Source: Atherix ibis (lineage: Eukaryota > Arthropoda > Insecta > Diptera > Athericidae). From it: a stretch of 64,000 nucleotides of DNA. The notes under the pieces were generated by a model. That model did no database searches, had not been told where the DNA came from, and saw only the letters and a list, made by a program, of their open reading frames with translations. Of the stretch, positions 12,961 through 25,080 are shown piece by piece (the stretch's first letter is position 1; each line of letters starts with the position of its first letter). The position numbers were made by a program, and so were the translations under genes. The stretch covers positions 38,165,212 through 38,229,211 of the forward strand of contig OY282609.1 in NCBI GenBank assembly GCA_958298945.1, in the 5' to 3' direction.

Positions 12961-14700
12961 AAAAGAAAAAAGGAAACAAAGTACCCCAACAAAGGACAAC
13001 AAAAGAAGCAAAATCCCGACACCGAGAGAAGAAGAAAAGAGAAAGGAAAACTACATACGCAATCATAAAACTGTTTTCCTATTTTTTTTTCTTTCTTTTC
13101 TCCACCAATCAGTTAAAAAAAGAAACATAATATCAAGTAAAGTTCAAATCAAATTACTAATACTAAGAATGATAATTCGAATAAATGATGATTATAATAA
13201 TAGTAAAAATAAATACTTTTACGACTATTATTGCTTTTTTTTTCTTTTCCGTTTTTCTTGTCTTTGATAAACTAAGGAAAAAACAAAATAAATAAAAAAA
13301 ACTCTTTCATATAAGCATCTTTTCTTCCTTATCTTGATAACAATTAAGAAAATAGAAGAAAAATTCACCAAGAAAAAAAATTCATAAATTAAAAAAACAG
13401 CAGGCTACAAGCTAGTATGTAACACGGGTTGAACTTATGCTATTATAGTGTATCTGTCAGATGACGATGAATAAATAAGGGACAAACTGGCTACCGGAAG
13501 CAAATTTCAAGGAGGACCAATAAAGTTTAAGGAAAAGGAGAAACAAACATAAATAATAAAAAAGAAGAAAGAACAGATGGCACTCAATTAAAATATGGCG
13601 GTATAGATATTATTAGACCATCCAGTTGGCGATATCTTAGTACACTCAAGCTATCATCTTGGACGATCCCTTGTAAAAAATCCCTGTTATTCCAAAGTGA
13701 AGACCAGGATCAACAAGCGCGGTACATAAAACAAGTTTTTCATATTAGGGCTCCTTTTTTTTGATAAATTTCATTATGTTTAACATAAAATTATTCTCTT
13801 TATAAATTGAATAACATAATAGATAATAATAACTTGTAATAAATATGAAAATACTGAGTAATTAATAATTTAGTAATAACTAATTGTTCTTATAGTGATT
13901 TTTTTATGATAATAATTAGTAGAAACTGTTATTTTTGAATTTTGTATAAGATTTACTAATTTATATATTTTTTTGTTAATTTAAAAAAAATTATTTTGTT
14001 TGTTTGCTATTATTTAATTTTCTTTTTTGTTTTCATTTAATTTTAATTAAATTTTTAATAAATTTATTTTAATTTTTCATCACTCATTTATCACAGTGAA
14101 TTTTTACTTCACTCAATCATTTAATATTTAAATTAGTTAACCGCTACGTTGATTATATAATTTAATTAATTTAGGATTGGAAACTAAATGGATCGATTTT
14201 CATATTGTGTTAAAGTTACACATTTGCATATAAAAGTCTACATTTCAAAACGTGAAACAGAATTTCTGAAAATAGATCAAAAAATTAAATACGATCATTG
14301 AAATATTTCTATAATGAGATATTTATTCATATCGTCATGTTTCGCAGCGGAAGCAGCATTAGGTTTAAGCTGGAATAGTGTTTAAAAAATGATTTATAAA
14401 CATGACCTTTTAGGATACTTACTCAGATTTTTCCCAGATATGAAACGTTGATTTATATTTTTTTACATTTTCAAATATTGTATATTAATAGATACAATTT
14501 TCGACTATGCAAATATATAACTCCCATCGGAAAGTAATAAGGCGATCAAAAATGAGCGTCTGTTTATATTCAATGCTGCGAAATAGCTTTTTATGTGTTA
14601 AGCACTCGCAACTGACATGCAAAATGAAATTCGAGAATTCTAGGATGCCAAATAATTAAAATAATTGTAAGCCAAACAATTCATTTTCCAAAAATATTTC
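12960..14700. other. Low-complexity, purine-rich then A+T-rich stretch
   Basis: 12960-13060 and 13350-13380 are A/G-rich low complexity. 13400-13740 is somewhat less biased but has stops in all frames and no recognised similarity. From 13740 on the sequence is A+T-rich. No gene is supported. Confidence 0.5.
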
Positions 14701-14702
14701 CG

Positions 14703-15266
14703 TCTATTATATAAAAAAACTTTTTTTTTGTAGGCTTTTATTATGATGTATGTATGAATTTTTGTTGTTTCAATATGTGTGTTTTTTTAAAGTGATTTTT
14801 TTTGATCATTTTTTTTGTAGTCATTTTTATACATAAGGATGTTATAGACATGGGTAGAAAAAAGTTAAATTTGAGTGAAAAGGAGATGAAAGAGCGTAAG
14901 CGTATTCAAAAGAATACTGCGAGGAAGCGTCTTTATGCAAAAAATCGAGAAAGGGAGATTAAAAATGTAATGAAAAATTATAACGAAAACAAACCTGAAA
15001 AGAGAAAAGCTGCTCGCGAATATTACCATGCGACTAATAATGAAAAAAAGGCCAAAAAGCAAAAATTGATGTTAGGATTGTATTCTAAAATAGAATATTT
15101 GGACATAGGGGATATGAAAAAAGAATGCGAACATTTTCACGCATTTTTGGTGTGATGATGTTTTCCCTCTATTAAGTAGAATTTTTGACAAAAGGACCCC
15201 CCGGAGATCTCGAAGCGATCGTAGGGGGGTGGGGGTTGGTGAGCGAGCGGGGGCGAAGCCCTCTAG
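14703..15266 (+). mobile_element. Short Helitron remnant
   Basis: The right end is characteristic. A short hairpin, GGGC-GAA-GCCC (15251-15261), is followed at once by TCTAG and then a T in the flank, matching the Helitron hairpin plus CTRR end with insertion before T. A further G/C hairpin lies at about 15198-15228. The left end, TCTATTATATAAA at 14703, resembles the usual TC-plus-A/T-rich Helitron start. However, the preceding base is G rather than the expected A. At about 560 bp the copy is internally deleted, and it still carries the small ORF described separately. Confidence 0.55.
14850..15155 (+). CDS. 101-residue basic ORF inside the Helitron remnant
   Basis: The start MGRKKLNLSEKEMKERKR is followed by a very Lys/Arg/Glu-rich helical stretch with ARKRLYAKNRER and KPEKRKAAREYY. 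Such charged N-terminal segments are common at the start of insect Helitron proteins, before the Rep and helicase domains. Both of those domains are absent here. The second Met (14850) is chosen over 14802 because the upstream residues are a hydrophobic run outside the pattern. It is probably a leftover N-terminus and not a working gene. A coincidental basic ORF cannot be excluded. Confidence 0.4.
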   Translation: MGRKKLNLSEKEMKERKRIQKNTARKRLYAKNREREIKNVMKNYNENKPEKRKAAREYYHATNNEKKAKKQKLMLGLYSKIEYLDIGDMKKECEHFHAFLV

Positions 15267-15269
15267 TTA

Positions 15270-15935
15270 AATCATTAAATTATTAATTTTTTTTTCACTA
15301 AATATTTGTCGTTAGTTTTTATCAACTTTTTGATTTGTATTTTCGTTCATTATTCTTTATTATTAGTGACCCAAAATATATGTATTAAATTTTAATAATT
15401 TTTTAAAGTAATATGATTTTTTTTTTCATTTTAAGTGTGTATACATTTGAAAGAACAGAGTTTGTAGCTTATTTTTAAGTTAATAGATGGCTAAGTGGCG
15501 GCCGAGAAGGTATTTTTTTCATTGCAATTCTGCGGGATTTTTCTGCTTAAATATATAGACCGATTGTGTATCCGTATAGTCTATAATCTAAGTGATTAAT
15601 GTCGTTATTTGGATTCATATTAAAAGAGTGCTCGGTATTCGATTTAAGAGCCCAGTGTGTTGCTATAGTCGTACATATACGTTGCTTTCCTACTTGAAGG
15701 AAAATACTTGTAGTTATGCCTTATGGTCATCTGGGTGCCATGCATTGGAAAGTTCACACTTTATAGTTTTGAACCTAAATTTTTTCATCATTGCCCAAAC
15801 CTTCTCATAAATAGTTTTCACTCAATGTACTTTTTTGGTCAAATAATAGATCAATTATTAGATGATCAAGAACTTATAAGTTCAATAAGAAACTCAATAG
15901 ATTAAATTCAAAAATAAATGTAAAATCAGTCTTTA
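15270..15935. other. A+T-rich stretch, then less biased unrecognised DNA
   Basis: 15270-15470 is A+T-rich with no feature. From about 15470 the composition becomes more even. Plus-strand frames 15592-15810 and 15723-15905 are open for 60-72 codons but are unrecognised. The stretch runs straight into the inverted repeat at 15936. Confidence 0.35.
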
Positions 15936-16040
15936 ATCTATATAATTCAGATCGTCATCCCGAATTAATTCCCATAATGTGTGAATAATAATCACAAATT
16001 ATGGGAATTTATTCGGGTTGACGATCTGAATTATATAGAT
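15936..16040. repeat. Inverted repeat, arms about 47 bp
   Basis: The left arm 15936-15982 and right arm 15993-16040 are reverse complements with about three differences (for example CATCCCGAATTAA against CAACCCGAATAAA), separated by a loop of about 10 nt. The start of the open frame at 15981 lies in the right arm. Confidence 0.8.
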
Positions 16041-16307
16041 GAATGCGTGCTTAAACTAGTCAAATCATTATATAAAGAAGTAAGACTATGCCTAGCAAAA
16101 GCCGTACTTATCACTAATAAGATAGAAGCACAAATAGTATTGATGGCGGCTCTAACTTATCTAATTGCTTTAATAAGACATCAACTCGAATCATCATTAA
16201 GTGTAAGCTTTTGTGCTAGACTAATATTTCATCTGGAAACTCACTGGAAGAGGATACGAATCCTTTATGAAGAAATAAACATTAAAGGAATGCACGCGGC
16301 TTCATAA
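15981..16307 (+). pseudogene. Unrecognised coding-like fragment (108 codons) and decayed downstream frames
   Basis: The frame encodes a helical, moderately hydrophobic protein (AKAVLITNKIEAQIVLMAA, then LTYLIALIRHQLESS). I do not recognise it. Downstream, coding-like composition goes on to about 17000 but is broken into different frames. The last piece, 16775-17002, contains KLALGNIKLCRNIEELKH. This pattern fits an old inserted gene, either an element's accessory protein or another transferred sequence. The first 20 or so residues come from a palindrome arm and may not be original. No function is proposed. Confidence 0.35.
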
Positions 16308-17002
16308 CCAGGCGATCAACAATACAAATGGATCTATCAAATTGGCCGAAATTGCCGTTCACCTTTATTACTATTAGACAATACGATCATTTTCACTATA
16401 GTACATCACTACTCCCAAGAGAAATGGCGTCTACTTCAATTGCCAAGGTCATAGGATATATGTCCACGATAGATTAAGAAGTACTATCTTAATTGTTTGA
16501 AAGCTGAACATCAATTGGCTGTTTGTACATAAAGATCATGCGGTCATCGCGAGAAGAGTCACCAAGTGAATAATATTATTACTATTGAATCTAAGAGATC
16601 AAGTGATTTTCTCAAAATAAATTTAGTGTATTAATGGAGGATATATACTGTCATTTATTCATGCAACATGAAGCAAGAGTTCAGTGTCATCTTTGTCCGA
16701 TGCTAAATTATCAATAGTAGTATGAATGAATGCTGCGGTCATGATGTGTCTGTATCCACAAGCGGCTGCAAATTATGCAAATCAAGCCACCACGATTCTA
16801 TCCTGCGAATAGACTAAGTTCAACATTAACCCCGAAATTGGCTCTTGGGAACATTAAACTCTGTAGGAATATAGAGGAGCTCAAACATATATCTAAGTCT
16901 AGTTCTGATTTAGTAGCAAAAGGAACATTCTTTGAATGTGTAATGATATTTATGGATTCGTGTGAAATCCTTGGGTATTGGATAGAAAGAGGAAGGTATT
17001 AA
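16308..17002 (+). pseudogene. Continuation of the unrecognised decayed coding block
   Basis: Base composition stays more even than the neighbourhood. Several frames give 30-75-codon stretches interrupted by stops, the longest being 16775-17002. No known domain, repeat or terminal structure is visible. It is listed with the fragment at 15981 because the two abut and share composition. They may belong to one inserted element or to two. Confidence 0.3.
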
Positions 17003-17029
17003 AATTTGGAATGTAAAATGAATGTTAAG

Positions 17030-17510
17030 TTCCACTAGCCATACAGTGACGACCATACTCAGAGAGCACGTTACCTTGCCAGGTATGCTTATTGGTAGAT
17101 GCAGTGATTGTAGGGAGGTTCGAATCATGTATAAAGTGGTGCTCTCACACCCACCATAATGGAAAATTTTTCATGTGTATAAAAGAAAATAAAAATAAAT
17201 TTTTAAAGAATAAAGAAGAAATTAAGAAATCTATTGTACAAAAAAATTATTTAAAACTAAAAATAAAAAAACGAATGGAAAAGGGTCAGGTTAACCGCCG
17301 ACGTTAATGGGAGAGACTTAGTTGTTATATCTCTCACTGGCCTTTCTTCAAATTCTCTCGTTTGCACTCCTCGGCCAAATAATTTTGGAGCGCCACTTTA
17401 ATTGCGACGGTGATCTCTGTCACTTTTTCTTAAGTTAGAACGCTAAAATAAAATCGGGTACCTGTGAGAAAGGAGGAATAAAAGATTGATTTTTTAAAAA
17501 TTTATTATAA
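17030..17510 (+). repeat. Dispersed repeat 'A', second copy
   Basis: The head at 17030-17165 carries TGACGACCATACTCAGAGAG, GGTTCGAATC and GCTCTCACACCCACCATAA. The tail at 17285-17440 carries a CCGCCGACGTTAA block, GGGAGAG, CTCTCACTGGCCT and GCGACGGTGATCTCT. Order and strand match the copy at 11545. The filler between head and tail is only about 110 bp here, so the difference in length lies in the purine-rich middle. Confidence 0.6.
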
Positions 17511-17796
17511 AAAAAATAAGTTTTAATTAATACAATATAAATAAAATAATTTTTGAACTTTCAATATATTTTTAAAAATCAAGAAGAAAAAATGCTAATA
17601 AAGTTTAGCATTTTTCAAAAAAAAAATTAATAAGCCTAGATAAAGTCACCGCTTGTAACTTATTTACATATATTCCAAATAAATGTTACTGTTATTTTTC
17701 CTTTAGTTTGCTAATTAATTATATTTAATATATAATTTTTATATTTTACTTCATGCATAGCCTTGCTGATTTGTGTGCCATCTATTTAAATTTTAG
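17511..17796. other. A+T-rich stretch before the GPI-like exon
   Basis: Presumed intron sequence leading to the acceptor at 17795-17796 (TTTAAATTTTAG). Nothing else is visible. Confidence 0.4.
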
Positions 17797-18098
17797 GCAG
17801 CGAAGAAATCATCAATATTATCTCCAAGGAGAGTATAACAAGTGCTCAATCCGTACTGTATCCCTATTTAGCAGCAATGGAGTACTCCGAACTATATTTA
17901 CCTAATGGTACTTTCGAAAATTTTAACATGATCAACGAACAACCATCTATTGTAAAAAACTCGACGAATCGCATAGATATTCCCACTTTTCGGAAACCTA
18001 CTATATCTAGAGCTGCAGCGAATATTTCGCCGCTATTATCTTCGGACTCGAGCATAACAAACACACTTATCATACTAATTATAGGAATTTTATTTTAA
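17797..18098 (+). CDS. Probable last exon of a GPI-anchored or membrane-tailed protein
   Basis: A pyrimidine/A-rich tract and TTTTAG acceptor precede an open frame of 99 codons ending in TAA. The frame is already open at the acceptor, so this is a terminal exon whose upstream partners were not found. The protein has no cysteines and contains potential N-glycosylation sites (NGT, NST, NIS). It ends in a Ser-rich segment plus a hydrophobic run (TNTLIILIIGILF) with nothing after it, the usual layout of a GPI-attachment signal. AATAAA occurs at about 18195, a sensible poly(A) signal. The family is not recognised. The opposite-strand frame over the same bases is taken as a shadow. Confidence 0.5.
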
Positions 18099-18355
18099 TT
18101 GAGAAACCTCCGAAGAGTTAAAGTTTCCCAAGCAGTAAAAGGATGTAATAAATACAAAAGAAAGAGGTATAAAAATGGGAAAAGTTTATTATTAAATAAA
18201 GAAAAAAAAATGATCACGGTATATCGGGAATAAAACCAAAATAAGAACCAAAAAGAGAAAGTGAAAAAAAATTTTAAAAAAAATCGACGAAAAAAAGTGC
18301 GATGCAGGGGTTCCTATTCATTGCATATATTCCGTAATTATTAATAATATAAATA
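18099..18355. other. 3' flank of the GPI-like exon
   Basis: A/G-rich sequence with the AATAAA noted at about 18195. Nothing else is visible before the mariner at 18356. Confidence 0.4.
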
Positions 18356-19261
18356 TTGGGTGCAATTGAAAGTTCTATCGTTTTTTTTTCTAAAGAAAAA
18401 ACTAAATTTTTTTTCACTTTTTATTCAAAAATTAATACAAAATATAATTTTCTTTATTAGTTATAACTGTCTGTCAGCGTTCTGGCAGCTTATTCAATCC
18501 TCTGGAAAAGAAGTCCTTGTTTTTGCATGCAAAGTATTCTTCCACTGCCATTTGAACACCCTCATAAATTGTATATTCATTTCCATGAAGAAAGTTTTGC
18601 AGCGACCTGAACAGATGATAATCTGATAGTCGGCCGTATAATTTTTTTTCAGCAACTCATAGTGGAGAAGACCCCTCCGATCCCACCAACAATACAACAT
18701 AACTTTCTTTTGATGTACGCCAGCTTTGGATGTGGTCGGTGTTGTCACCCATTTGTAAACATATGCCTTTTTTCTTACCACATGTTTATAAACTATCCAC
18801 TTTTCATCACCAGTCACCAAGCGGTCCAAAAACGGTTCCCTTTTGTGACGAGCAAGCTTTGAAAAACATATTGAAATTCGATCCATTAAATTTTTTTCGA
18901 TTAATTCGTGTGGCACCCAAACAGAGAGTTTGGACACAAAACCAAGCCTTTTAATGTGCTCTAAAGTAGTAGTCTGATGAATTCCAAGCTTGAAGGCCCT
19001 TTTTTTGCCTCCATCGCGTTTTTCCCTCTTTAGAACTCATACAACATACAATGTCTTAAGTGCACTTTTTTTTCACACATGTTGACTGTTTTTCAAGTTT
19101 AAAAAGCCGACAAAAATACAAAAAAATGTGAATAAACCATCAATCATACATTAATCTAACGGTTTAAATCGATTTCAGTTGAATTAGAATTCTCGCTAAG
19201 AATCGACTACGCATTTAAGTGCAAGTGTTCAAAAACAACAGAAGTTTCCCTTAAACCCAAT
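18356..19261 (-). mobile_element. Internally deleted mariner (DD34D type), minus strand
   Basis: The left end reads TA-TTGGGTGCAATTGAAAG and the right end, read inward, TTGGGTTTAAGGGAAACTTC, so short terminal repeats remain. The transposase frame on minus (18937-18494 and upstream) shows WVPHEL, RLVTGDEKWIVY with the first catalytic Asp, KKVMLYCWWD and YELL, and then jumps to the C-terminal KLPERWQ-like words. The segment with the second and third catalytic Asp is missing. At about 0.9 kb against the usual 1.3 kb it cannot encode an active enzyme. Confidence 0.85.
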
Positions 19262-20286
19262 TATAATAATAAAAAACTCGCATTATACGCTATAGTCTAT
19301 TTATTGCTATTATTATTTGGAGTATGTTTATTTCGGCTGCAAAATTAATTTTACTTTTATTACGAAAATTACATTATTTTATCCCCAAATACCCTCAACA
19401 GTTTAAAAAAATATTTTTTTTTCATCTCTAACCTTTTTTTAACAGCGGACAGCGAATCTAAACAAAAAAACAACCGTCTTTTTCAACTTACGTTTATTCA
19501 TAGATTTTTAATTTAATCATGCTAAATAATTATTGATATTTTTATAATTATACATTTACGAGTATGTATATATGTATCAACATTATATTATTTATATTTG
19601 ATTTTTTTCTTTATTTTCATTTGAAATAAACTCTTTTGGGTTTTATATTCATTTTTGTAATTGTTTTCCCATTTTTGTTTTCCCAATAATGCCAATTTTA
19701 GAATAATTTATTTAGACTTTTATATATAATATACCATAATATATTTACTTTATCATATTCTTTTCGTATTAAGTATACGTATTTGTTATATTAGATATTA
19801 TAAGTATTGTTAATTATCTTATTATTGATTTGTTATTTCTGTTAATATTATTATTTCTTTGTTTTTATAATATAATATTAATGAAAGAATTTTAAAAATT
19901 TATTAATTTTTTAATTTCATTTTTAATCTGATTTCTATTTAATTTAATTAATTCAAAGCTTTCATGGAAACATTTATAAAAACGAATAAACATTTGCTCT
20001 AATAACAAAAGATGATACATTTGCTTATTATTTTATATAATACTTTGAAAACAGAAAAAAATATTTAATTAGCAAATAAACAATAAATTGAAATTATGCT
20101 TGCGATCTTATGTTCTTTTCCTTTTGTTTGTTGTTCTTCTGAAATTTCAGGTCCTTTTAATTTGTTGTCTCATTTTCACCTCTTACTCGTCAACATCACT
20201 GTCCTCACCTGCGACCCATTTTCTTTATATGTTGAGTTTATAGTATAATCAATTTTTGTTCACTGTTGAATTTACAGTTAAATTAA
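19262..20286. other. A+T-rich stretch, partly pyrimidine-rich
   Basis: Very A+T-rich to about 20090, then a pyrimidine-rich patch (20100-20230). No gene is supported. Confidence 0.45.
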
Positions 20287-20379
20287 TTGTTTTCCCCCTT
20301 CTTTTTCTTTTTAAATTATTCCAAAAAAGAAATGAATGTATTGCCATACATATATGTAGTAGTAGGTAATTTATGGAAG

Positions 20380-20740
20380 AATCAACAAAATATTCACAAA
20401 CGAACTGATATCACCGTACCGACGACCATTCCCGTTGGAGATACCTGTAAAGTAGTGCGTTCCATGATTTTTATCCATGTTGCTATGGTTAATCACACTA
20501 TCGGCCAACGAGATGCTATATGGTTGTTATGCCCCCAATCATCTGCTCAAGCAGATCAATTTTGAGGAGTCTGAAGTTTGTCGAAATAAAACTATTCGAT
20601 CATCCGACTAGGGCTACAATAACATCCTCCAAGGAACACACTGTGAGTATGCGGTCGACGATCGACTATAACTTTAACCAAATCTATCGCACATACGAAG
20701 TTCAATTGAGGTTCAGATTCGGGAGTTTCGTCCTGACTTT
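20380..20740. other. Compositionally distinct unrecognised patch
   Basis: This patch has a more even composition than its flanks, and plus frames 20287-20565 and 20520-20795 are open. Neither strand gives a recognised domain. The minus strand has stops in every frame. It may be a decayed transposable-element fragment. Confidence 0.3.
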
Positions 20741-20799
20741 TGAAAAGTTAGTCTCAAATAATAATAAGATAAAACTAAATAAATACTGCAACTAGCAAT

Positions 20800-23700
20800 T
20801 TTATTTTTAAGTAAATGATAATTTTATTATAACCAAACTAGCACATTCATTGTTTTATTCAACAATATAACAAATTGAAGTAAATTAATTTTTAAAAAAT
20901 ATTTATTTTAATCTTTTGATATTAAGTATAATTATATATTGGTTTGTTATTTATTTTGTAAGTATAAATAAAATAAATAGCGCGTCACTTTCCAAGAGTG
21001 TTGAAGAATTTTAAAACGGAATTCTCCATCAAATGATAGCTTAAATTGAATTTTTTTTTACATTTTAAATTTTGAAATATATCCGGAGGATGACTTTCAA
21101 ATTTGCTTTTAGTTTATTCATTTTCTGTAATTATTTTATTCGTAAAGTAATTTAAAAGTAATTTATTAAGTAGAATATTTAAGCGTTTTCGCGAATTTAC
21201 TTTTGAAATAATATATAAGTAAACAGAACTTTGTATAGAGGACTATATAGTAGTTATGTCAGCGAAGTTTTTAGATGTAATTTAAATATACAAGAAAAAA
21301 AAAGAAAATAAACGTTCGATATTGTTTTAAGAAAAAAAATTAAAATTTATATCAATTTCTTTCTCCTTTTTTGAATACTGAATAGTTCATATTTTTATGA
21401 TACTATTTAATATTTTATATTATTTGAAGTTTTAATTATAAATCATTTTAATACACTCAAAAAAACATTTCTTATTTCATATTTTTGTATATATTTAAGT
21501 CAAATTTTTTTTATTATTATTTATTGTTGTAATTAGAAGTTTTACTTCATAAATAACTCTTGAATAATTTTTATTGCCCTTTTTTTTAAAAAAGTATTGA
21601 TACAATATTATATACGTTTTAGCTGAGAGTTAAGCATTACAGCACTTATTAATTATTTTTAGTTACGAAAAACAATATCAAATTAGGTTTAAGCGTGAAC
21701 ATCAATAATTTTGATCTCACTAACTTCTTAGATACCCCAACAGTTTTCTTCCTTTCATTCAATCGTCCATCGGAACCATTTGCAAAAAATCCTTCGGTAT
21801 CCTGTTATAATGGAACATCACTCTTAGTTGGTGATGTAGTGAATCAGTTCAGGTTCGCTTAGCGTATTGTAGTCAGCGAGCTTAAACTGACAGAATGAGC
21901 TACCAAGTCTGTTATTACAATAAGCTTCATTCATACAAATTTATGTTATTTAACATCAAAATTCACCCTGTATTGTATTTATCATATGTTCTCCATAAAT
22001 AAAGGCATTCGGAAAATTTAATAAGAAATTTTGCAAATATATAAAATAATGCCAGCACTGTGTATTCGAAAAACAAATTTTGGGGCCTACGACGACGTAG
22101 ATTGTGTTGTTATATCTGGCTCAGGTTTTCCAGTTTGAAGGACTAAGAATTTTGTTGCTATTCCACCACCAATGATAATAATGCTAATAAGAATTTTTTA
22201 TTACAGATTAAAGCCCGAATTACCTTGTAATTAAATTTCTAAGAAAAAAGTGAGTCATGAAAGCGTATGTGCTTATAAGATCTCTACTCAGTTTTTATCC
22301 ATCGTAAATTTGATAAAATTTTGTCAATCAACAAAATTGTTTTTAAGAAGAGCTAATGAAATTCATTTTAAATATTAACTGATATTCTTGAGTAGCTTTA
22401 TAAAACAAAAGTAGAAATTTATTTCTCGCTTATCATACTTTTAACAATAGTGATAAGAAAAAAATATAATTTCTCATTCTGAAATATTTTTCAAAATTTT
22501 AAATAAATTATAATTCTATAATTTGATTATCGAATATACTTTCTTAAAATCATCAATTTTAAATGTATGAGACCCTCATTTAGCTACTATGTAAGTTAAT
22601 GACATTCAAAAAATCATTAATTTGAATTATCAAAAAATGTGTCCCCATTAATCTAAGCGCAATGATGTGGAGCAAGCATAAAAAAGAACTTTTCTTCTCC
22701 TTTTTTAAGAACTTTTAAAATATTTTTACATGTTTTTTCGTATTTTTTATAATTGGCTGATGTTTTATCATAGCGTTCTAGAAAATTCCTAATTTCAAGT
22801 TCCGCTTCGTTTAAAGAAATAATCTATGAGAAGGAAATGACGCAATATAAATGAAGATGAACAAAATGTATCTAAAATGCTGCTGCTTGAACAACAATTC
22901 TGAAAAGCACAAATGCTGGATAACTTATAGCCCTTCATAACAACGAAAATCAACTAAATAATGGTATGTAACAAAGTAAATGAAAATCTTTATTGAATCT
23001 CACGGAAAATCGCGATTGAGGGTGGTAATTAAGCCCAACCAGACAACCGTCTACGTCTTTTGACTATTTTGGTGTTATTCAGGCTAACAGCTTGAAAACC
23101 ATCGATTTCCATTTTTCTTTCAACTGTAGGCTAAAGACCATAATAGAGCTTTGATCGAGGATTAGGGAACACGCAAAAAAGTACTTAGTGTCTTAATTTT
23201 TTTTTTCTAAAAACTTTTATCAGTTCTTTTCGTATTTGAATCTTTATTTGTACTTTTTTTATGCTTTTTATCTTCATCTTTTCTTTACTTTTGATTTTTA
23301 AATTTGGTAGTATTGTCCCTTCAGCCTATATTCAAATACATAGTAATTCACATGGAACATAAAGTACAGACTACCAAAAGTTGTCGTTTCCACCCATCCA
23401 TAAGTGATTAAGAAACGACCAACGTTGCAAAGAAGAAAGGAAAAAAGTTTTAATGAGTTTCCGTAACTGAAGAGAAATATTTTCGAAATCACCCTACAGA
23501 AACAAGACAGCCAAGAGAAGAAACCGCAGCAGACTCTATTATGCTAAATCATGCTACATCTCCAATTTTATAGGATGGTGGTAATATTGCTTTACTTCAA
23601 GAATTCTATGGACGATTCTGCTCGAAAAAAATAAAACTTTTCCCGACTTTTCGGTCCCCGCAACGTGAGAGAAATCATTAAATGAAAATCATTTTGGAGG

Positions 23701-25080
23701 TATAATGCTTTAATAAGAAAACCGAATAGAGACGACAATCGCAATGCCACCAATATGATGGTATGATGATCGAAAAAAAAGCCACTGAAGTTTAGCTTTC
23801 ACCACAATGGCCTTCGGTTTTGCTAATAAGTCACGATTTGATGATTGCTAGAACTCAGTTTGAATCTTAAATATTTTACTAAGCTGATAAAGTAATACCA
23901 CCATGGTCACGTTAGGGAAAGTTCGAGCACTTACTTTTAACAAATAAATGCCTACTCAAAAATACAGTTCCCAAGTCATTTATACTGTATTTATCATTAA
24001 TAAATGTTTTGTCATATACCATCTACTTAAGATTTTCCTATGCTGCCTAAACCAAATATAAAATATATTATTTAGTATTGTTTTAAAAATAATTAATAAG
24101 TAATTTATTTACAATTTATATCAATATTGAATATGTAAAATCATATGTACGAATAATTTTAATTTAAAATGATATTCGGTTTTCAAGTTATTTGAAATCA
24201 ATAATTTTTTATCAATGAAAAATTATATGCTTCGTTTACGCTTGAGGTATGATATGATAGTCCGCATTGAATTTTTGAGGAATATCTTCATAAGGCTTGA
24301 TCGAATTTTCATCAAATAACTTTTATGTTTAGCTGAGAAAAATATATATTGTATATACTTATTTAGAATACGTAAAATAGATGTAATTAGTAGATAGGAA
24401 TATTGCCTCCAAACAATATTGTTGCTACACTTTTTTAAAAATTATATTAAAATAAATTCAATATTTTATCTACTATTAAGTTTAATTAAACATAGCAATT
24501 TGATTTTATTTACGCAACATTTAACGAATAGGAAAATGTATGTGTATGTTTGTGCAAAATTGAAAAAGAAAATAAACAATAAATATTTTAAGATATACTC
24601 AATTTTATCGATAGTTAATATGGTTAGTTTTTTAAAAATTTTCGAAATCTAACCAACTTATTAAACAAACTAAAAGTATTTTTCATTGTTTAATAATACT
24701 TAAGAAATAAAACTTATTTTTAAAACTTGTATATTTGCTATTTGATTATATCATATATTGTAGTCTTTAAAAATCTTAAGTTTTAAATGCATAAGAACAT
24801 TGTACGGCTATCATACATATTCATGACATTAAAAACAAAATTAATTTGGTCTGATAAAATATGTATAAGATTTTTCATATTAATCGTCAAAATAAGAATG
24901 TAAATTTTTTGAAAGTATTCGAATTCGATGCATGCTTGAAATATGATAGTTTCAAAGTGGTTCTAAGTTGTGTGACACATTTGACTAATCTATCAAAAAT
25001 AACATAGTCATAATAGTAAGCAGGAAATGAAATTTTTAGTAAAAGCTGAATGGTTAAATTTTCTGCTGTAGTCAACAACC
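20800..25080. other. A+T-rich DNA with scattered decayed patches
   Basis: No supported gene. Patches of more even composition at about 21700-21920, 22980-23160, 23300-23530 and 23560-23900 probably derive from old insertions, but none gives a readable domain on either strand. Simple A/T runs fill the rest. Confidence 0.45.

Noticed and set aside
15592..17002. Endogenous viral gene
   Set aside because: The frames are coding-like but I cannot match them to any viral family, so the name would be a guess.
17040..17125. tRNA gene
   Set aside because: GGTTCGAATC and a D-arm-like string are present, but no acceptor stem or anticodon arm can be folded and the segment is part of a repeat family.
18494..18954. 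Plus-strand ORFs of 66-74 codons
   Set aside because: They are shadows of the minus-strand mariner transposase.
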